From Geobacteraceae bacterium (lineage in GTDB: Bacteria; Desulfobacterota; Desulfuromonadia; Geobacterales; Geobacteraceae): a DNA stretch of 64,000 nt. Of this stretch, positions 10,001-17,920 are shown in pieces. Position 1 is the first letter of the stretch, and every line of letters starts with the position of its first letter. The stretch covers positions 1 to 64,000 of the forward strand of contig WSYB01000023.1 in the NCBI GenBank assembly GCA_009773645.1. The letters are read 5' to 3'. The position numbers and the translations under genes are program-made. The notes beneath the pieces are model-generated. The model saw only the letters and a list, made by a program, of their open reading frames with translations. It searched no databases and had not been told where the DNA came from.

Positions 10001-10161
10001 CCGGGGCCGAGTCCCGCCGCCCGTTGGGCCTTGCCGTGGTCGGGGGGCTCCTGGTTTCCCAGCTATTGACCCTCTACATCACGCCGGTCGTCTATTACTA
10101 CATGGACAGGTTCCAGGGGTGGGTGGGGAGACTGTTGAGCTCCAGCGCCCGGGTTCCATGA
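7069..10161 (+). CDS. RND multidrug efflux inner membrane transporter (MdtB/AcrB type)
   Basis: Proton-driven inner-membrane pump of 1030 residues, the normal length for the hydrophobe/amphiphile efflux family. Visible features: the N-terminal membrane helix after FIRRPIMTTL, the first porter domain, the TM2-TM6 block with the proton-relay acidic pair in VGFVVDDAIVMLEN, the second porter domain, and the C-terminal TM block ending with AGAESRRPLGLAVVGG. The sequence is nearer to MdtB/MdtC than to AcrB by general look, but substrates cannot be predicted. It is the last gene of the TetR-TolC-adaptor-pump operon and starts with GTG inside the adaptor stop codon. It converges with endonuclease V, 8 bp away. 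Confidence 0.95.
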   Translation: MNIAEIFIRRPIMTTLVMASILIFGLSAYRLLPVSDLPNVDFPTIQVTASLPGANPDTMASAVATPLERQFSTIAGVDSMTSTNGTGATNITIQFNLSRDIDAAAQDVQAAISRASRQLPQDMPAPPSFQKVNPADQPVIYLALSSPTLPLYTVNEYADTFIAQRISMISGVAQVQVFGSQKFAVRAQLSPSALATRKIGIDEVSNALSSGNVNLPTGTLDGKHQAYTIQATGQLYSASAYRPLIVAYRNGSPVRLQELGKVVDGVENDKVASWYKDTRAVVLAIQRQPGTNTIEVVDSIKKLLPVFRAQMPVSVNLNILYDRSVSIRESVADVKFTLFLTVCLVVLVIFLFLRNISATVIPSLALPFSIIGTFAAMYLMDFSVDNISLMALTLSVGFVVDDAIVMLENIVRHMEHGEKPMEAALKGSREIGFTILSMTLSLVAVFIPVLFMGGIMGRLLHEFAVTISMAILISGFVSLTLTPMLCSRFLRPPATEKHGRLYLFMERFFSSMLNTYDRTLKKVLEYRRATMAVIIVLTLVTGWLFTRIPMGFLPSEDTGQIFAFTEAAQGISFEDMKRHQQQLAAIIARDPNIEGFMSSVGAGGASVANNTGRIFMRLKPRDERKLSADEIIQELRPKVAKVPGIQMFMQNLPAIRIGGQLTKSQYQYTLQSPDTDDLYKYAAELEGKMRALAQLQDVTSDLQIRNPQVNVEIDRDKASVLGLSAQQIQDALYFAYGSRQVSTIYSPNNQYRVILELEDQYQMDPSSLAMLYVRSTNGQLVPLNTVANLTKSLGPLTVNHLGQLPAVTISFNLKPGVALGDAMPVVDGLARETLPQTISTSFQGTAQAFQASLKGLWFLLFMAILVIYIVLGILYESFIHPLTILSGLPAAGFGALVTLMLFHKDLNIYAFVGVIMLIGIVKKNAIMMIDFALEAERKEGKSPLDAIYEGALIRFRPIMMTTMAALMGTIPIAMGFGAGAESRRPLGLAVVGGLLVSQLLTLYITPVVYYYMDRFQGWVGRLLSSSARVP

Positions 10162-10169
10162 GGTGACCG

Positions 10170-10850
10170 TCAACCCGCTTCGCGTTTCACCCTCCCCGCG
10201 AGTGCGTCCGCGGCCCGTTGCGGTTCGGGGAGGCGGTACTTCGTTGCGCAATGGAGGATCACGTCGATGGCTTCGGGGAGGGTGATGAGGTGGCCGGGGG
10301 AAACGAACACCGGCCTGACCCGGTCCCGCGTACGGAGGACAGCCCCGACCGTCTCACCTTTGTCGATGAGGGGGCTCCATGACCCCTTTCCCGGCGCAGG
10401 TTCCTCGTATTTACCCACCAGTCTTGATTTAGCGCACCCGATGGTTGGCAGTTTCATAAGGACCCCCAGAAAGGAGGCGATCCCGATCCGTCTCGGATGG
10501 GCGATCCCCTGGCCGTCGACGATAAAGAGATCGGGGGGATGTGAAAGCTTTTCAATTGCGGAGAGAATGGCGGGCGCTTCACGGAAGGAGAGGTACCCGG
10601 GAATATAGGGGAAAGGGGTCTCCATAATGGCATGAGTTTCATCGAGTAACGAGAGGGTATTGAAATCGAAGAGCGAGACGGCAGCGATAATTAGCTCCCC
10701 TGAGAAGGCAGCATCAACGCCTGCAATGGTAGTTATTTCCTTTTCCAGCGGCGCAAGCCGCACCTCATGTGCCAGGCTTTCCTGGATAGGTTTTGCTTCT
10801 TCAACGTTTGTGGGCCAGTTAATTTTTGAGATCAGGCTCTTGGGTTTCAT
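10170..10850 (-). CDS. nfi: endonuclease V (deoxyinosine 3' endonuclease)
   Basis: Nicks DNA near deoxyinosine, the product of adenine deamination, for repair. From the ATG at 10850 the protein has 226 residues, close to the 223 of the E. coli enzyme. Family motifs with the catalytic acids are present: GVDAAFSG, the wedge-region YIPGYLSFREAP, and DGQGIAHPR. An in-frame TTG at 10883 would add 11 residues but has no Shine-Dalgarno, so the ATG is preferred. It stands alone, converging on the RND pump gene with only 8 bp between stop codons. Confidence 0.93.
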   Translation of the reverse strand: MKPKSLISKINWPTNVEEAKPIQESLAHEVRLAPLEKEITTIAGVDAAFSGELIIAAVSLFDFNTLSLLDETHAIMETPFPYIPGYLSFREAPAILSAIEKLSHPPDLFIVDGQGIAHPRRIGIASFLGVLMKLPTIGCAKSRLVGKYEEPAPGKGSWSPLIDKGETVGAVLRTRDRVRPVFVSPGHLITLPEAIDVILHCATKYRLPEPQRAADALAGRVKREAG

Positions 10851-10896
10851 TCTCGAATAATTACGTAAATTGACGAGGAACAATCAGTTAGATAAA

Positions 10897-11340
10897 TTAC
10901 CGTAAGCGCAATTTTTTCAGTACAATTCCCAGGTACTTGTTGAGAGAATGTTCTCTCCCCAGCGCAGGAATAGGAGGGAGGTCCCGCCAGCCGATCCGGT
11001 TCAACTCCTCCCTGATCAACTTGTTATCTTCAAATAGAAGGCCGTTACGGAACATTCGTATCGCTTCTTTCTTCTGACCGGAAACCACATATACCCTGCC
11101 AAGGTTCAGATAATGCATGGAGTCGGCCGGCTCTTCCACCATTGCTTCCTTGCAGAGAGAGATCGCCTCTTCGAACTGGCACCGTTCTTTGGCTATGCAG
11201 TAAGCAAGATAGGAGCAAATAATGGGGGCCTTGTAATGCATGGACGCCTTTTCCAAACAGACAAGGCCAAAGGCCGTATCTCCGTCTTCAACAGCCTCAA
11301 CCCCCTGGGAGATGAGATCGGCTAACTCTTTATCAGACAT
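10897..11340 (-). CDS. small TPR-repeat protein
   Basis: A 147-residue protein made mainly of tetratricopeptide-type helical pairs (for example the stretches around AISLCKEAMVEEPADSMHY and EAIRMFRNGLLFEDN), a fold used for protein-protein contacts. There is no signal peptide or membrane segment. The ATG at 11340 is chosen because GGAG lies 9 bases upstream; an in-frame TTG at 11400 lacks a ribosome-binding site. The function is not deducible. It is divergent from the sensor kinase operon at 11575 and could be coexpressed with nfi, which lies 46 bp downstream. Confidence 0.75.
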   Translation of the reverse strand: MSDKELADLISQGVEAVEDGDTAFGLVCLEKASMHYKAPIICSYLAYCIAKERCQFEEAISLCKEAMVEEPADSMHYLNLGRVYVVSGQKKEAIRMFRNGLLFEDNKLIREELNRIGWRDLPPIPALGREHSLNKYLGIVLKKLRLR

Positions 11341-11462
11341 TATCTGTGACTCCGACAGCAGGTATGTATCGATGGACAATAGTAGCCCCGTTTGAGCCAA
11401 TTTTCCAATAAAAAATTATTTTACAAAAATTAAGTAGAGAAAATATTAACCGATATGGAGAT

Positions 11463-11492
11463 AATGCACTAATATAATCCCTTCAGTGCATT
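11463..11492 (+). promoter_or_regulatory. inverted repeat bracketing a TATAAT box upstream of the signalling operon
   Basis: AATGCACT (11463-11470) and AGTGCATT (11485-11492) are perfect inverted arms, and a consensus -10 box TATAAT sits between them at 11473-11478. A weak -35 (TTAACC) lies upstream, at about 21 bp spacing. A regulator binding the arms would block or assist the promoter of the kinase gene at 11575. This is motif-based only. Confidence 0.35.
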
Positions 11493-11574
11493 TACTGTTT
11501 GCAGATTTGGTAATTTGGTAACGTTGCGGATATCCGTTTAAACTTGATATTTATTGGTGGGACCTGGAGAAAAG

Positions 11575-14349
11575 ATGAGGATACGTAGTCTGAAAAATGC
11601 CATCATTGTCAAGTTTATCTTGGCTACCTTGATTCCTGTTGTAATGATTGGAGGAACTGCTCAATACGTCTTGACAAAGCATGTGACGGAAGAGATCAAC
11701 GACAATAATACCGTTCTGGCAAAAATGGTTGCCGGTGAGGTCGAGATGTTCCTCAACGAACCGCTGGTGATACTGCGTTTTTTAAGTCAGCTAATTGAGG
11801 AAAACGGCTCTTACAACGACAAATATATCGATTCGCTTCTGGAGTCGGAGCTTCGCGAGTTCAAATATTGTGAGTCGCTCGCGATTCTGGATACAAAAAA
11901 CCGCATCAGAAACATTGCCTTTGCCGCCAAAGTGCGGGCATCCAAAGCGGATTACCTGGGAATGGACCTGTCCCGAATGAAGTTTTACAGGGAATCCCGG
12001 CAGGGTAACGGACAAAAGTGGTCCAATACCTTTCTTTCTCCGACGAGCGGTGAGCCGGCGATTATGATGAGCATCCCTTTCCGCGGGGGGATAATAGTCG
12101 GGAACTTCAACCTGAAGGCCCTTCACTCGATTATTGAACGGGTAAGCAGCAAAACCAAAAGTTACGCTTTCATAACCGACAGGGACGGGACGATAATCGC
12201 CCATCCCACGAAGTCTTTCGTCATGCAGCGGCTTAACTTCCGTCACTTAAACATTATCCAGGGAGGGCTGACCGGCAGGTATGGAAGTTACCGGTACCTG
12301 TTCTTCGGTAAAGAACGGATCGGCAGTGTCGTTCCCGTTCCCGGAGTCGGTTGGCTGGCGGGTGCATCCCAGGAAGTTGACGGGGCGTACGCCCCCTTAA
12401 GGAAGCTCAGAATAGTATTTCTTGTGGGTATGATTGGAGCCTTCTTACTTGCGGTGCTTGCGGCCGTCTTGAGTTCAGCTAATCTGTTGAAACCTCTCAT
12501 TACTTTGACTTCTGGCGCCAGAAAAATGACGGAGGGGGATTACGCCGTTTCCACGCCGCCGCTCGGTTACCTGGAACTTGATGAACTGGGGACCCATTTC
12601 TCTTCAATGGCCGAAGCCGTCAGAAACCGCGAAGATATGCTCAAGGAACAAAATGATGAACTGAGGGCGACCGAGGAGGAGCTAAGGCAGCAGTTGGATG
12701 AGTATCACAGGAGCCAGGACGATCTCCGCGAAAGCAACGAAGCCCTGCAGGCTCTCATTGGAAATGCTCCGGTTGCCATTATTGCCGTAGATCCAAAAGG
12801 CATGGTAACGATCTGGAACCCTGCGGCCGAAGAGATTTTCGGCTGGAGCCGCGAAGAAGTGCTCGGCCGTCCTTATCCGATTGTTCCTTCCGAATATCTG
12901 GACGAGTGCCGGGAATCCAGACGGCATGTGTTGAGCGGCGGAGTGATTTCGGGATCAGAACGGCGCCGCATGAGAAAGGACGGCTCCCTGATGGATGTCG
13001 GCGTATCGGCGTCTCCACTTCGTAACGCACGAGGTGAAATTGCGGGAACCATCTCCGTGTTCGTCGACATAAGTGAGCGAAAGCGGGCTGAGGAGGCACT
13101 GCAGGAAGCCTCGGAAAAAATGCAGCTGCTCATAGAGGCGATCCCCGACCCAATCTATTTCAAGAACGGCCAGGGACAATGGATGCTGGTCAACTTTGCG
13201 GGGCTGTGCCTGTTTGATCTGCAAAACATCCCCTATGAGGGTAAAACCGAGCGGGAATTGGTGGAATACAGCCCTTATTACCGTGATGCCCTCATTTTTT
13301 GCGCCGGTTCCGACGAAGATGCCTGGCAGAAGGGAAGGGCGGACATAAAAGAAGAGACCATTATAAAGCCGGACGGGAGGAGTTTCACCTTTGAGACCAT
13401 CAAGGTTCCGCTTTTTAATAATGACGGCAGCCGCAAGGGTTTGATCGTCGTGGGGCGTGAGATTACTGAACGGAAGCGTGCCGAGGAAGAGATCAGGAAA
13501 CTCAATGAGGATCTGGAACAGCGTGTCACCCAGCGCACTGCTCAGTTGGAGGCGGCCAACAGGGAGCTGGAGAGCGAAGTAAGACAACGGGAACAGGCGC
13601 AGGAAGAGATCAACTGGTTGAATGATAATCTGCAGCGCCGGGCGATGGCGCTTGAGGTCGCAAACCAGGAACTGGAATCGTTCAGCTATTCCGTTTCCCA
13701 TGACCTGCGCGCGCCACTCCGGCATATCGAAGGATTCAGCCAGATGCTCTTGGAGGAATGTAGCGACCAACTCAACCAACAGGGTAAACACTACCTTAGT
13801 CGGGTGCTTGCGGCTAACAAACGGATGGCGCTCTTGATAGACGCTCTTCTTAATTTATCCCATCTGTCGCAGAGCAAATTGAGGCCGAGAAAAGTCAGCC
13901 TTAGCCGGATCGCCCAGGAGATAGCCAAGGAACTCAAACAAGCCCATCCGGAACGGCAGGTGGCGTTCAAGATTACTGAGGGGGTAAACTGCAATGGTGA
14001 CCCGCAGCTTCTTAGGGTGGTTATGGGAAACCTCCTTGGCAACGCCTGGAAATACACGGGTAAGCAAGTGCCTGCAACCATTGAATTCGGCATCATTGAA
14101 GTTGAAGAAAACCCTGCGTATTTTGTGCGTGACGACGGCGCCGGATTCGACATGGAATACGCCGACAAATTATTCGGACCTTTCCAACGGTTGCACGGAG
14201 CGGATGAGTTCGAAGGGACAGGCATAGGTCTTGCAACTGTACAACGAATTATTCATCGACATGGAGGCCGGGTCTGGGCTGAGGGAGAAGTCGGCAAAGG
14301 GGCGGTGTTTTATTTTACCTTAGGGGAAGGGAAAAAGGAGGACCTTTGA
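11575..14349 (+). CDS. membrane sensor histidine kinase (Cache-like, HAMP, PAS, PAS, HisKA, HATPase)
   Basis: A 924-residue kinase with an N-terminal TM helix (about 8-28), a periplasmic sensory region of about 250 residues that looks like a Cache domain, a second TM (about 280-302), HAMP, two PAS modules (the first around APVAIIAVDPKG), a coiled coil, HisKA with SVSHDLRAPLRHIEG, and HATPase with DDGAGFD and GTGIGLATV. The HisKA/HATPase half resembles phytochrome-type kinases. The ATG at 11575 has GGAG 6 bases upstream. Its TGA overlaps the TTG of the receiver gene, so stimulus detected outside the cytoplasmic membrane is likely passed to that receiver and on to the HD-GYP protein. Confidence 0.92.
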   Translation: MRIRSLKNAIIVKFILATLIPVVMIGGTAQYVLTKHVTEEINDNNTVLAKMVAGEVEMFLNEPLVILRFLSQLIEENGSYNDKYIDSLLESELREFKYCESLAILDTKNRIRNIAFAAKVRASKADYLGMDLSRMKFYRESRQGNGQKWSNTFLSPTSGEPAIMMSIPFRGGIIVGNFNLKALHSIIERVSSKTKSYAFITDRDGTIIAHPTKSFVMQRLNFRHLNIIQGGLTGRYGSYRYLFFGKERIGSVVPVPGVGWLAGASQEVDGAYAPLRKLRIVFLVGMIGAFLLAVLAAVLSSANLLKPLITLTSGARKMTEGDYAVSTPPLGYLELDELGTHFSSMAEAVRNREDMLKEQNDELRATEEELRQQLDEYHRSQDDLRESNEALQALIGNAPVAIIAVDPKGMVTIWNPAAEEIFGWSREEVLGRPYPIVPSEYLDECRESRRHVLSGGVISGSERRRMRKDGSLMDVGVSASPLRNARGEIAGTISVFVDISERKRAEEALQEASEKMQLLIEAIPDPIYFKNGQGQWMLVNFAGLCLFDLQNIPYEGKTERELVEYSPYYRDALIFCAGSDEDAWQKGRADIKEETIIKPDGRSFTFETIKVPLFNNDGSRKGLIVVGREITERKRAEEEIRKLNEDLEQRVTQRTAQLEAANRELESEVRQREQAQEEINWLNDNLQRRAMALEVANQELESFSYSVSHDLRAPLRHIEGFSQMLLEECSDQLNQQGKHYLSRVLAANKRMALLIDALLNLSHLSQSKLRPRKVSLSRIAQEIAKELKQAHPERQVAFKITEGVNCNGDPQLLRVVMGNLLGNAWKYTGKQVPATIEFGIIEVEENPAYFVRDDGAGFDMEYADKLFGPFQRLHGADEFEGTGIGLATVQRIIHRHGGRVWAEGEVGKGAVFYFTLGEGKKEDL

Positions 14350-14792
14350 ACAATAGAACTATTTTACTGGTGGAAGACAACCCTGATGACGAGGTACTCA
14401 CCAGACGCGTGTTAAAAAAAAGTAAAATCCAGAACGATGTGGTGGTAGCCCATGACGGCGTGGAAGCGCTCGATTATCTGTTCGGCACAGGTGTGCATGC
14501 CGGAGTTGAGCGCTTGCCTTATATGGTCCTTCTGGATCTGAAATTACCAAGGATAGATGGTCACGAGGTATTGTGCCGTCTGCGTGCGGATCACAGGACC
14601 AGACTTCTGCCGGTGGTGGTGTTCACCTCATCTAACGAAGAGCAGGATATCTACAAGAGTTATTCGCTGGGAGCCAACAGCTACATCTGCAAACCTGTGG
14701 ACTACAATCGATTCAGCGAGGCGGTAAGTCAACTGGGACTGTATTGGCTTTCCCTTAATACAATCCCCCAAGGAGGCGCCGAACTTGGGTAA
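14346..14792 (+). CDS. single-domain response regulator (CheY/Rcp1-like)
   Basis: A 148-residue stand-alone receiver: acidic pair in LLVEDNPDDE, phospho-Asp in VLLDLKLPRIDG, the Thr/Ser switch in VVFTSSN and Lys in ICKPVD. This type is usually partnered with phytochrome-like kinases and acts as a phosphotransfer shuttle. The TTG start at 14346 follows AAGGAGG at 5 to 6 bases and overlaps the kinase stop. The HD-GYP gene starts inside the last codons of this gene, so the three products are probably made in fixed proportion. Confidence 0.92.
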   Translation: MNNRTILLVEDNPDDEVLTRRVLKKSKIQNDVVVAHDGVEALDYLFGTGVHAGVERLPYMVLLDLKLPRIDGHEVLCRLRADHRTRLLPVVVFTSSNEEQDIYKSYSLGANSYICKPVDYNRFSEAVSQLGLYWLSLNTIPQGGAELG

Positions 14793-16647
14793 AATGCTGC
14801 ATATTCTTGTTATTGAAGATTCAGATGACGATGCTGAACTACTCTTGGCCGAATTGCAGCGTGGAGGCTATGATGTCAACCATGAACGAGTCGAAACTGC
14901 GCCTGGAGTTGTAAATGCGCTGGAACGCCAATCATGGGATGTAGTCATCGCCGACTATGTAATGCCGCGATTCAGCGCTCCCGCTGCTTTGACGCTTATG
15001 AAGGAGCGGGAAATAGATATCCCCTTTATCATCGTGTCCGGCAAGATCGGCGAAGATATCGCAGTAGAATCTTTGAAAGCAGGCGCTCACGATTTTATTG
15101 TCAAGGGTAATCTGGCGCGTCTGATACCTGCCATTGAACGGGAGATGCGCGAGTCAGTGGTGCGAAAGGAACGCAAAAAGGCGGAAGAAGCGCTGAAAAA
15201 ACTATCTCGCGCGGTCGAACAAACGGCGGACTCAGTGGTCATTACCAGCAGGGAGGGGATCATAGAATATGTCAACTCCGCATTTGAGAAGCTGAACGGT
15301 TACAATGCCGCTGACGTCATCGGCAGTACCCCGCGTATACTAAGATCCGGCGAGCATTCTCAAGGCTTTTACGAGGAACTCTGGACAACGATCCTCTCGG
15401 GAAATGTGTTTCGAACTGAGTTCGTAAACATGAAAAAAAACGGGGAGTTGTATTTCCAGGAAGAGATTATTACTCCGATCCGGGATGGCAAGGGACATAT
15501 AGCCCATTTTGTTTCTACCGGCAGGGATGTGACCGGACGCAAACGGGCCGACGAAAAGATAGCCCGTCAGCTGCAGCGCCTGGCTGCACTGCGGGAAATT
15601 GACAAGGCTATTACTGCGAGCCTCGATCTGAGCGTTACGCTCAGGGTTATTTTAGCCAGGGTGACCGACCAGTTGCATGTGGACGCAGCCTCAGTGCTTC
15701 TCCTCAACCGGGATTCCCAGACCCTCGACTTCAGTGACGGACATGGCTTTCACACTAACCTCCTTAAGGGTGAAAGGCTGCGGCTCAATGAAGGATTTGC
15801 CGGCCAGGCGGCTTTGGAGCGGCGTATCATAAGCATCCCCAGATTATCCGATATCGAAGCGGCGGATTGCCGACGCAGGCGCCTTATGGAAGTCGAATCG
15901 TTTGCTGCCTATTATGCCGTACCGCTGATCAGCAAAGGAGAAGTTAAAGGCGTTATGGAGATATTCCATCGTGATGCGCTGGTTCCGGACTCCGAGTGGC
16001 TGCAATTTCTTGAAACGCTCGCTGAGCAAGCCGCCATCGCCATTGACAATGCCGCCCTGTTTGTTGATCTGCAGCGCTCCAACAGAGAACTGGCTCTGGC
16101 ATACGATACAACCCTGGAAGGGTGGTCCAGGGCTCTCGATCTGCGCGATCAGGAGACCGAAGGCCATTCCCATCGCGTCACAGAATTGACCCTGCGGCTG
16201 GCCGTTGCCCTCGGTCTGGAAGACGGTCAGCTAGTGCATATGCGCAGAGGGGCTTTGCTGCATGATATAGGCAAGATGGGAGTGCCCGACAGCATCCTTA
16301 TGAAGCCCGCTCCCCTCACTCCACAGGAATGGGAAATCATGCGAAAACACCCGGAATACGCCTATGAACTACTGGCGCCGATCTCCTTTCTGCAACCGGC
16401 GATAGCAATCCCATATTGTCATCATGAAAAATGGGACGGGTCTGGTTATCCGCGCGGCATTAAAGGAGAGGATATCCCGCTTGCCGCCCGTATTTTCGCA
16501 GTAGTTGATGTCTGGGATGCGCTCCGCTCCGACCGCCCGTACAGAAAAGGGTGGCCGGAAGAACGTGTACGGGAGTATCTCAAAGCCCAACGTGGCACTC
16601 ATTTTGATCCGTGTATAGACGATGTGTTTCTGGGAATGGAGCTGTGA
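14785..16647 (+). CDS. response regulator with PAS, GAF and HD-GYP c-di-GMP phosphodiesterase domains
   Basis: Predicted cyclic-di-GMP hydrolase of 620 residues. Order: receiver (about 5-122, phospho-Asp in VIADYVMP), PAS (about 140-255), GAF (about 265-425) and HD-GYP (about 435-620). The catalytic motifs are intact: HD in LLHDIGKMGVPD, HH in YCHHEKWDGSGYP and the GYP loop itself. The TTG at 14785 has AAGGAGG 8 bases upstream, whereas the ATG three codons later is too distant, so TTG is preferred. It is the output gene of the kinase-receiver-HD-GYP operon, which would couple an extracytoplasmic signal to lowering of c-di-GMP. Confidence 0.93.
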   Translation: MGKMLHILVIEDSDDDAELLLAELQRGGYDVNHERVETAPGVVNALERQSWDVVIADYVMPRFSAPAALTLMKEREIDIPFIIVSGKIGEDIAVESLKAGAHDFIVKGNLARLIPAIEREMRESVVRKERKKAEEALKKLSRAVEQTADSVVITSREGIIEYVNSAFEKLNGYNAADVIGSTPRILRSGEHSQGFYEELWTTILSGNVFRTEFVNMKKNGELYFQEEIITPIRDGKGHIAHFVSTGRDVTGRKRADEKIARQLQRLAALREIDKAITASLDLSVTLRVILARVTDQLHVDAASVLLLNRDSQTLDFSDGHGFHTNLLKGERLRLNEGFAGQAALERRIISIPRLSDIEAADCRRRRLMEVESFAAYYAVPLISKGEVKGVMEIFHRDALVPDSEWLQFLETLAEQAAIAIDNAALFVDLQRSNRELALAYDTTLEGWSRALDLRDQETEGHSHRVTELTLRLAVALGLEDGQLVHMRRGALLHDIGKMGVPDSILMKPAPLTPQEWEIMRKHPEYAYELLAPISFLQPAIAIPYCHHEKWDGSGYPRGIKGEDIPLAARIFAVVDVWDALRSDRPYRKGWPEERVREYLKAQRGTHFDPCIDDVFLGMEL

Positions 16648-16773
16648 TCTTTGCATCGGAACATCTCCCGATGTAAGCGGGCTTGGTCTGTCCGGTCCCT
16701 TTTCCTGGTTTTCGTGACGATTTCGTGCTACTATTCTTTGGAATGCATCATCAGAATATAAACCGGGATCAAC

Positions 16774-17142
16774 ATGTACAGACTGAAAATCCACTCTTAT
16801 TTTGCCGCTGCCCATTGTCTCACCCATTACCAGGGAGATTGCGAAAACCTGCACGGCCACAACTGGAAGGTAGAGGTCGCCGTAACCGCAAGGGAACTGG
16901 ATAAGGCTGGGCTGGGAATAGATTTCAAGACCCTCAAAGCGGAGACCAATGGTCTGCTGAAGACCCTCGACCACAAGTATCTGAACGAACTCCCCCCCTT
17001 TGCAGAGCATTCCCCGTCATCGGAAAACATCGCCCGCTACCTTTTCCTGGAACTGGGTAATAAGCTCAACAACGAAAATATCACGGTTGATATGGTGACG
17101 GTCTGGGAATCCGACTTTGCCAGCGCCAGCTATTATGAGTGA
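16774..17142 (+). CDS. queD: 6-carboxytetrahydropterin synthase QueD
   Basis: Converts 7,8-dihydroneopterin triphosphate to 6-carboxy-tetrahydropterin in queuosine biosynthesis. The 122-residue protein has the zinc-binding His set (AAHCL near residue 13 and LHGHNW near 30), the catalytic Cys region around CEN, and the C-terminal VWESDFASASY with the substrate Glu. The usual family length is about 120. It overlaps queE by 8 bases, so the two genes are translationally coupled. No preQ1 riboswitch was recognised in the 126-bp leader; a GCATCGG/CCGATGT hairpin at about 16655-16673 lacks a U-tract. Confidence 0.94.
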   Translation: MYRLKIHSYFAAAHCLTHYQGDCENLHGHNWKVEVAVTARELDKAGLGIDFKTLKAETNGLLKTLDHKYLNELPPFAEHSPSSENIARYLFLELGNKLNNENITVDMVTVWESDFASASYYE

Positions 17143-17887
17143 CAGACCGGCAGACCTTATGGAGCTTTTTTCCTCCATCCAGGGGGAAGGATTACTGGTA
17201 GGACTCCGGCAGATATTCCTTCGCTTTCATGGATGTAATCTCGCATGCGTCTACTGCGACACCGAGCGCGTATCTCCTCCGGCTCACTGCACGATGGAAG
17301 GGACACCGGGAAGACGTGATTTCCTCCATGTAGAAAACCCCGTCTCAATTGAGCGGGTCATGTCCCATGTCAGCGGGTGGCAGAGCGGCTGGCCCGGCAT
17401 CCATCACTCCATCAGCATAACCGGCGGCGAACCCCTTTTGAGCCACGAAATCCTGCTGGAATGGCTGCCGGAACTGAGAACCCTGCTCCCCATCTATCTC
17501 GAAACGAACGGCGTACTCTCCACCGAGCTTTCCAGGCTCATCGATCACATCGACCATATCAGCATGGATATAAAGCTCCCTTCCACATCGGGTTGCACCG
17601 ACCTGTGGACGCATCACCTGAATTTTCTGCGGATTGCGGTGCGGAAAAATACCTTTGTCAAAGCCGTCATCAACGATGAAACAGAGGACTGGGAGATTAT
17701 CAGGGCATGTGAAATAATCGGCGAGGTTGACGGAAAGATACCGCTCATTCTGCAACCGGTGACGCTCAGTGACGGAAAGGTAGGTGTAGCACCCCTTAAG
17801 GTGCTGGAGCTTCAGGAAATTGCCTGCGGCTACCTGGAAGATGTGCGCATTATACCCCAGACCCACAAATTTATGGGACAGCAATAA
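17135..17887 (+). CDS. queE: 7-carboxy-7-deazaguanine synthase QueE (radical SAM)
   Basis: Radical-SAM enzyme that makes 7-carboxy-7-deazaguanine from the QueD product. Visible are the substrate-binding SSIQGEG near the N-terminus, the CNLACVYCD cluster motif (CX3CX2C) and the SAM-binding GGEP in SITGGEPLL. The length of about 250 residues includes an insert after the Cys motif (ERVSPPAHC onward), as in longer QueE variants. The ATG at 17135 lies inside the end of queD; an upstream TTG at 17117 is less likely. QueC and QueF are not in the window. Confidence 0.93.
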   Translation: MSDRPADLMELFSSIQGEGLLVGLRQIFLRFHGCNLACVYCDTERVSPPAHCTMEGTPGRRDFLHVENPVSIERVMSHVSGWQSGWPGIHHSISITGGEPLLSHEILLEWLPELRTLLPIYLETNGVLSTELSRLIDHIDHISMDIKLPSTSGCTDLWTHHLNFLRIAVRKNTFVKAVINDETEDWEIIRACEIIGEVDGKIPLILQPVTLSDGKVGVAPLKVLELQEIACGYLEDVRIIPQTHKFMGQQ

Positions 17888-17920
17888 GGAGATTATTCAT
17901 CGACCTGAGAGGTTACCGGG

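Noticed and set aside
16648-16773. preQ1 riboswitch upstream of queD
   Set aside because: The leader lacks the short H-type pseudoknot pattern and A-rich tail; only a plain hairpin was seen.
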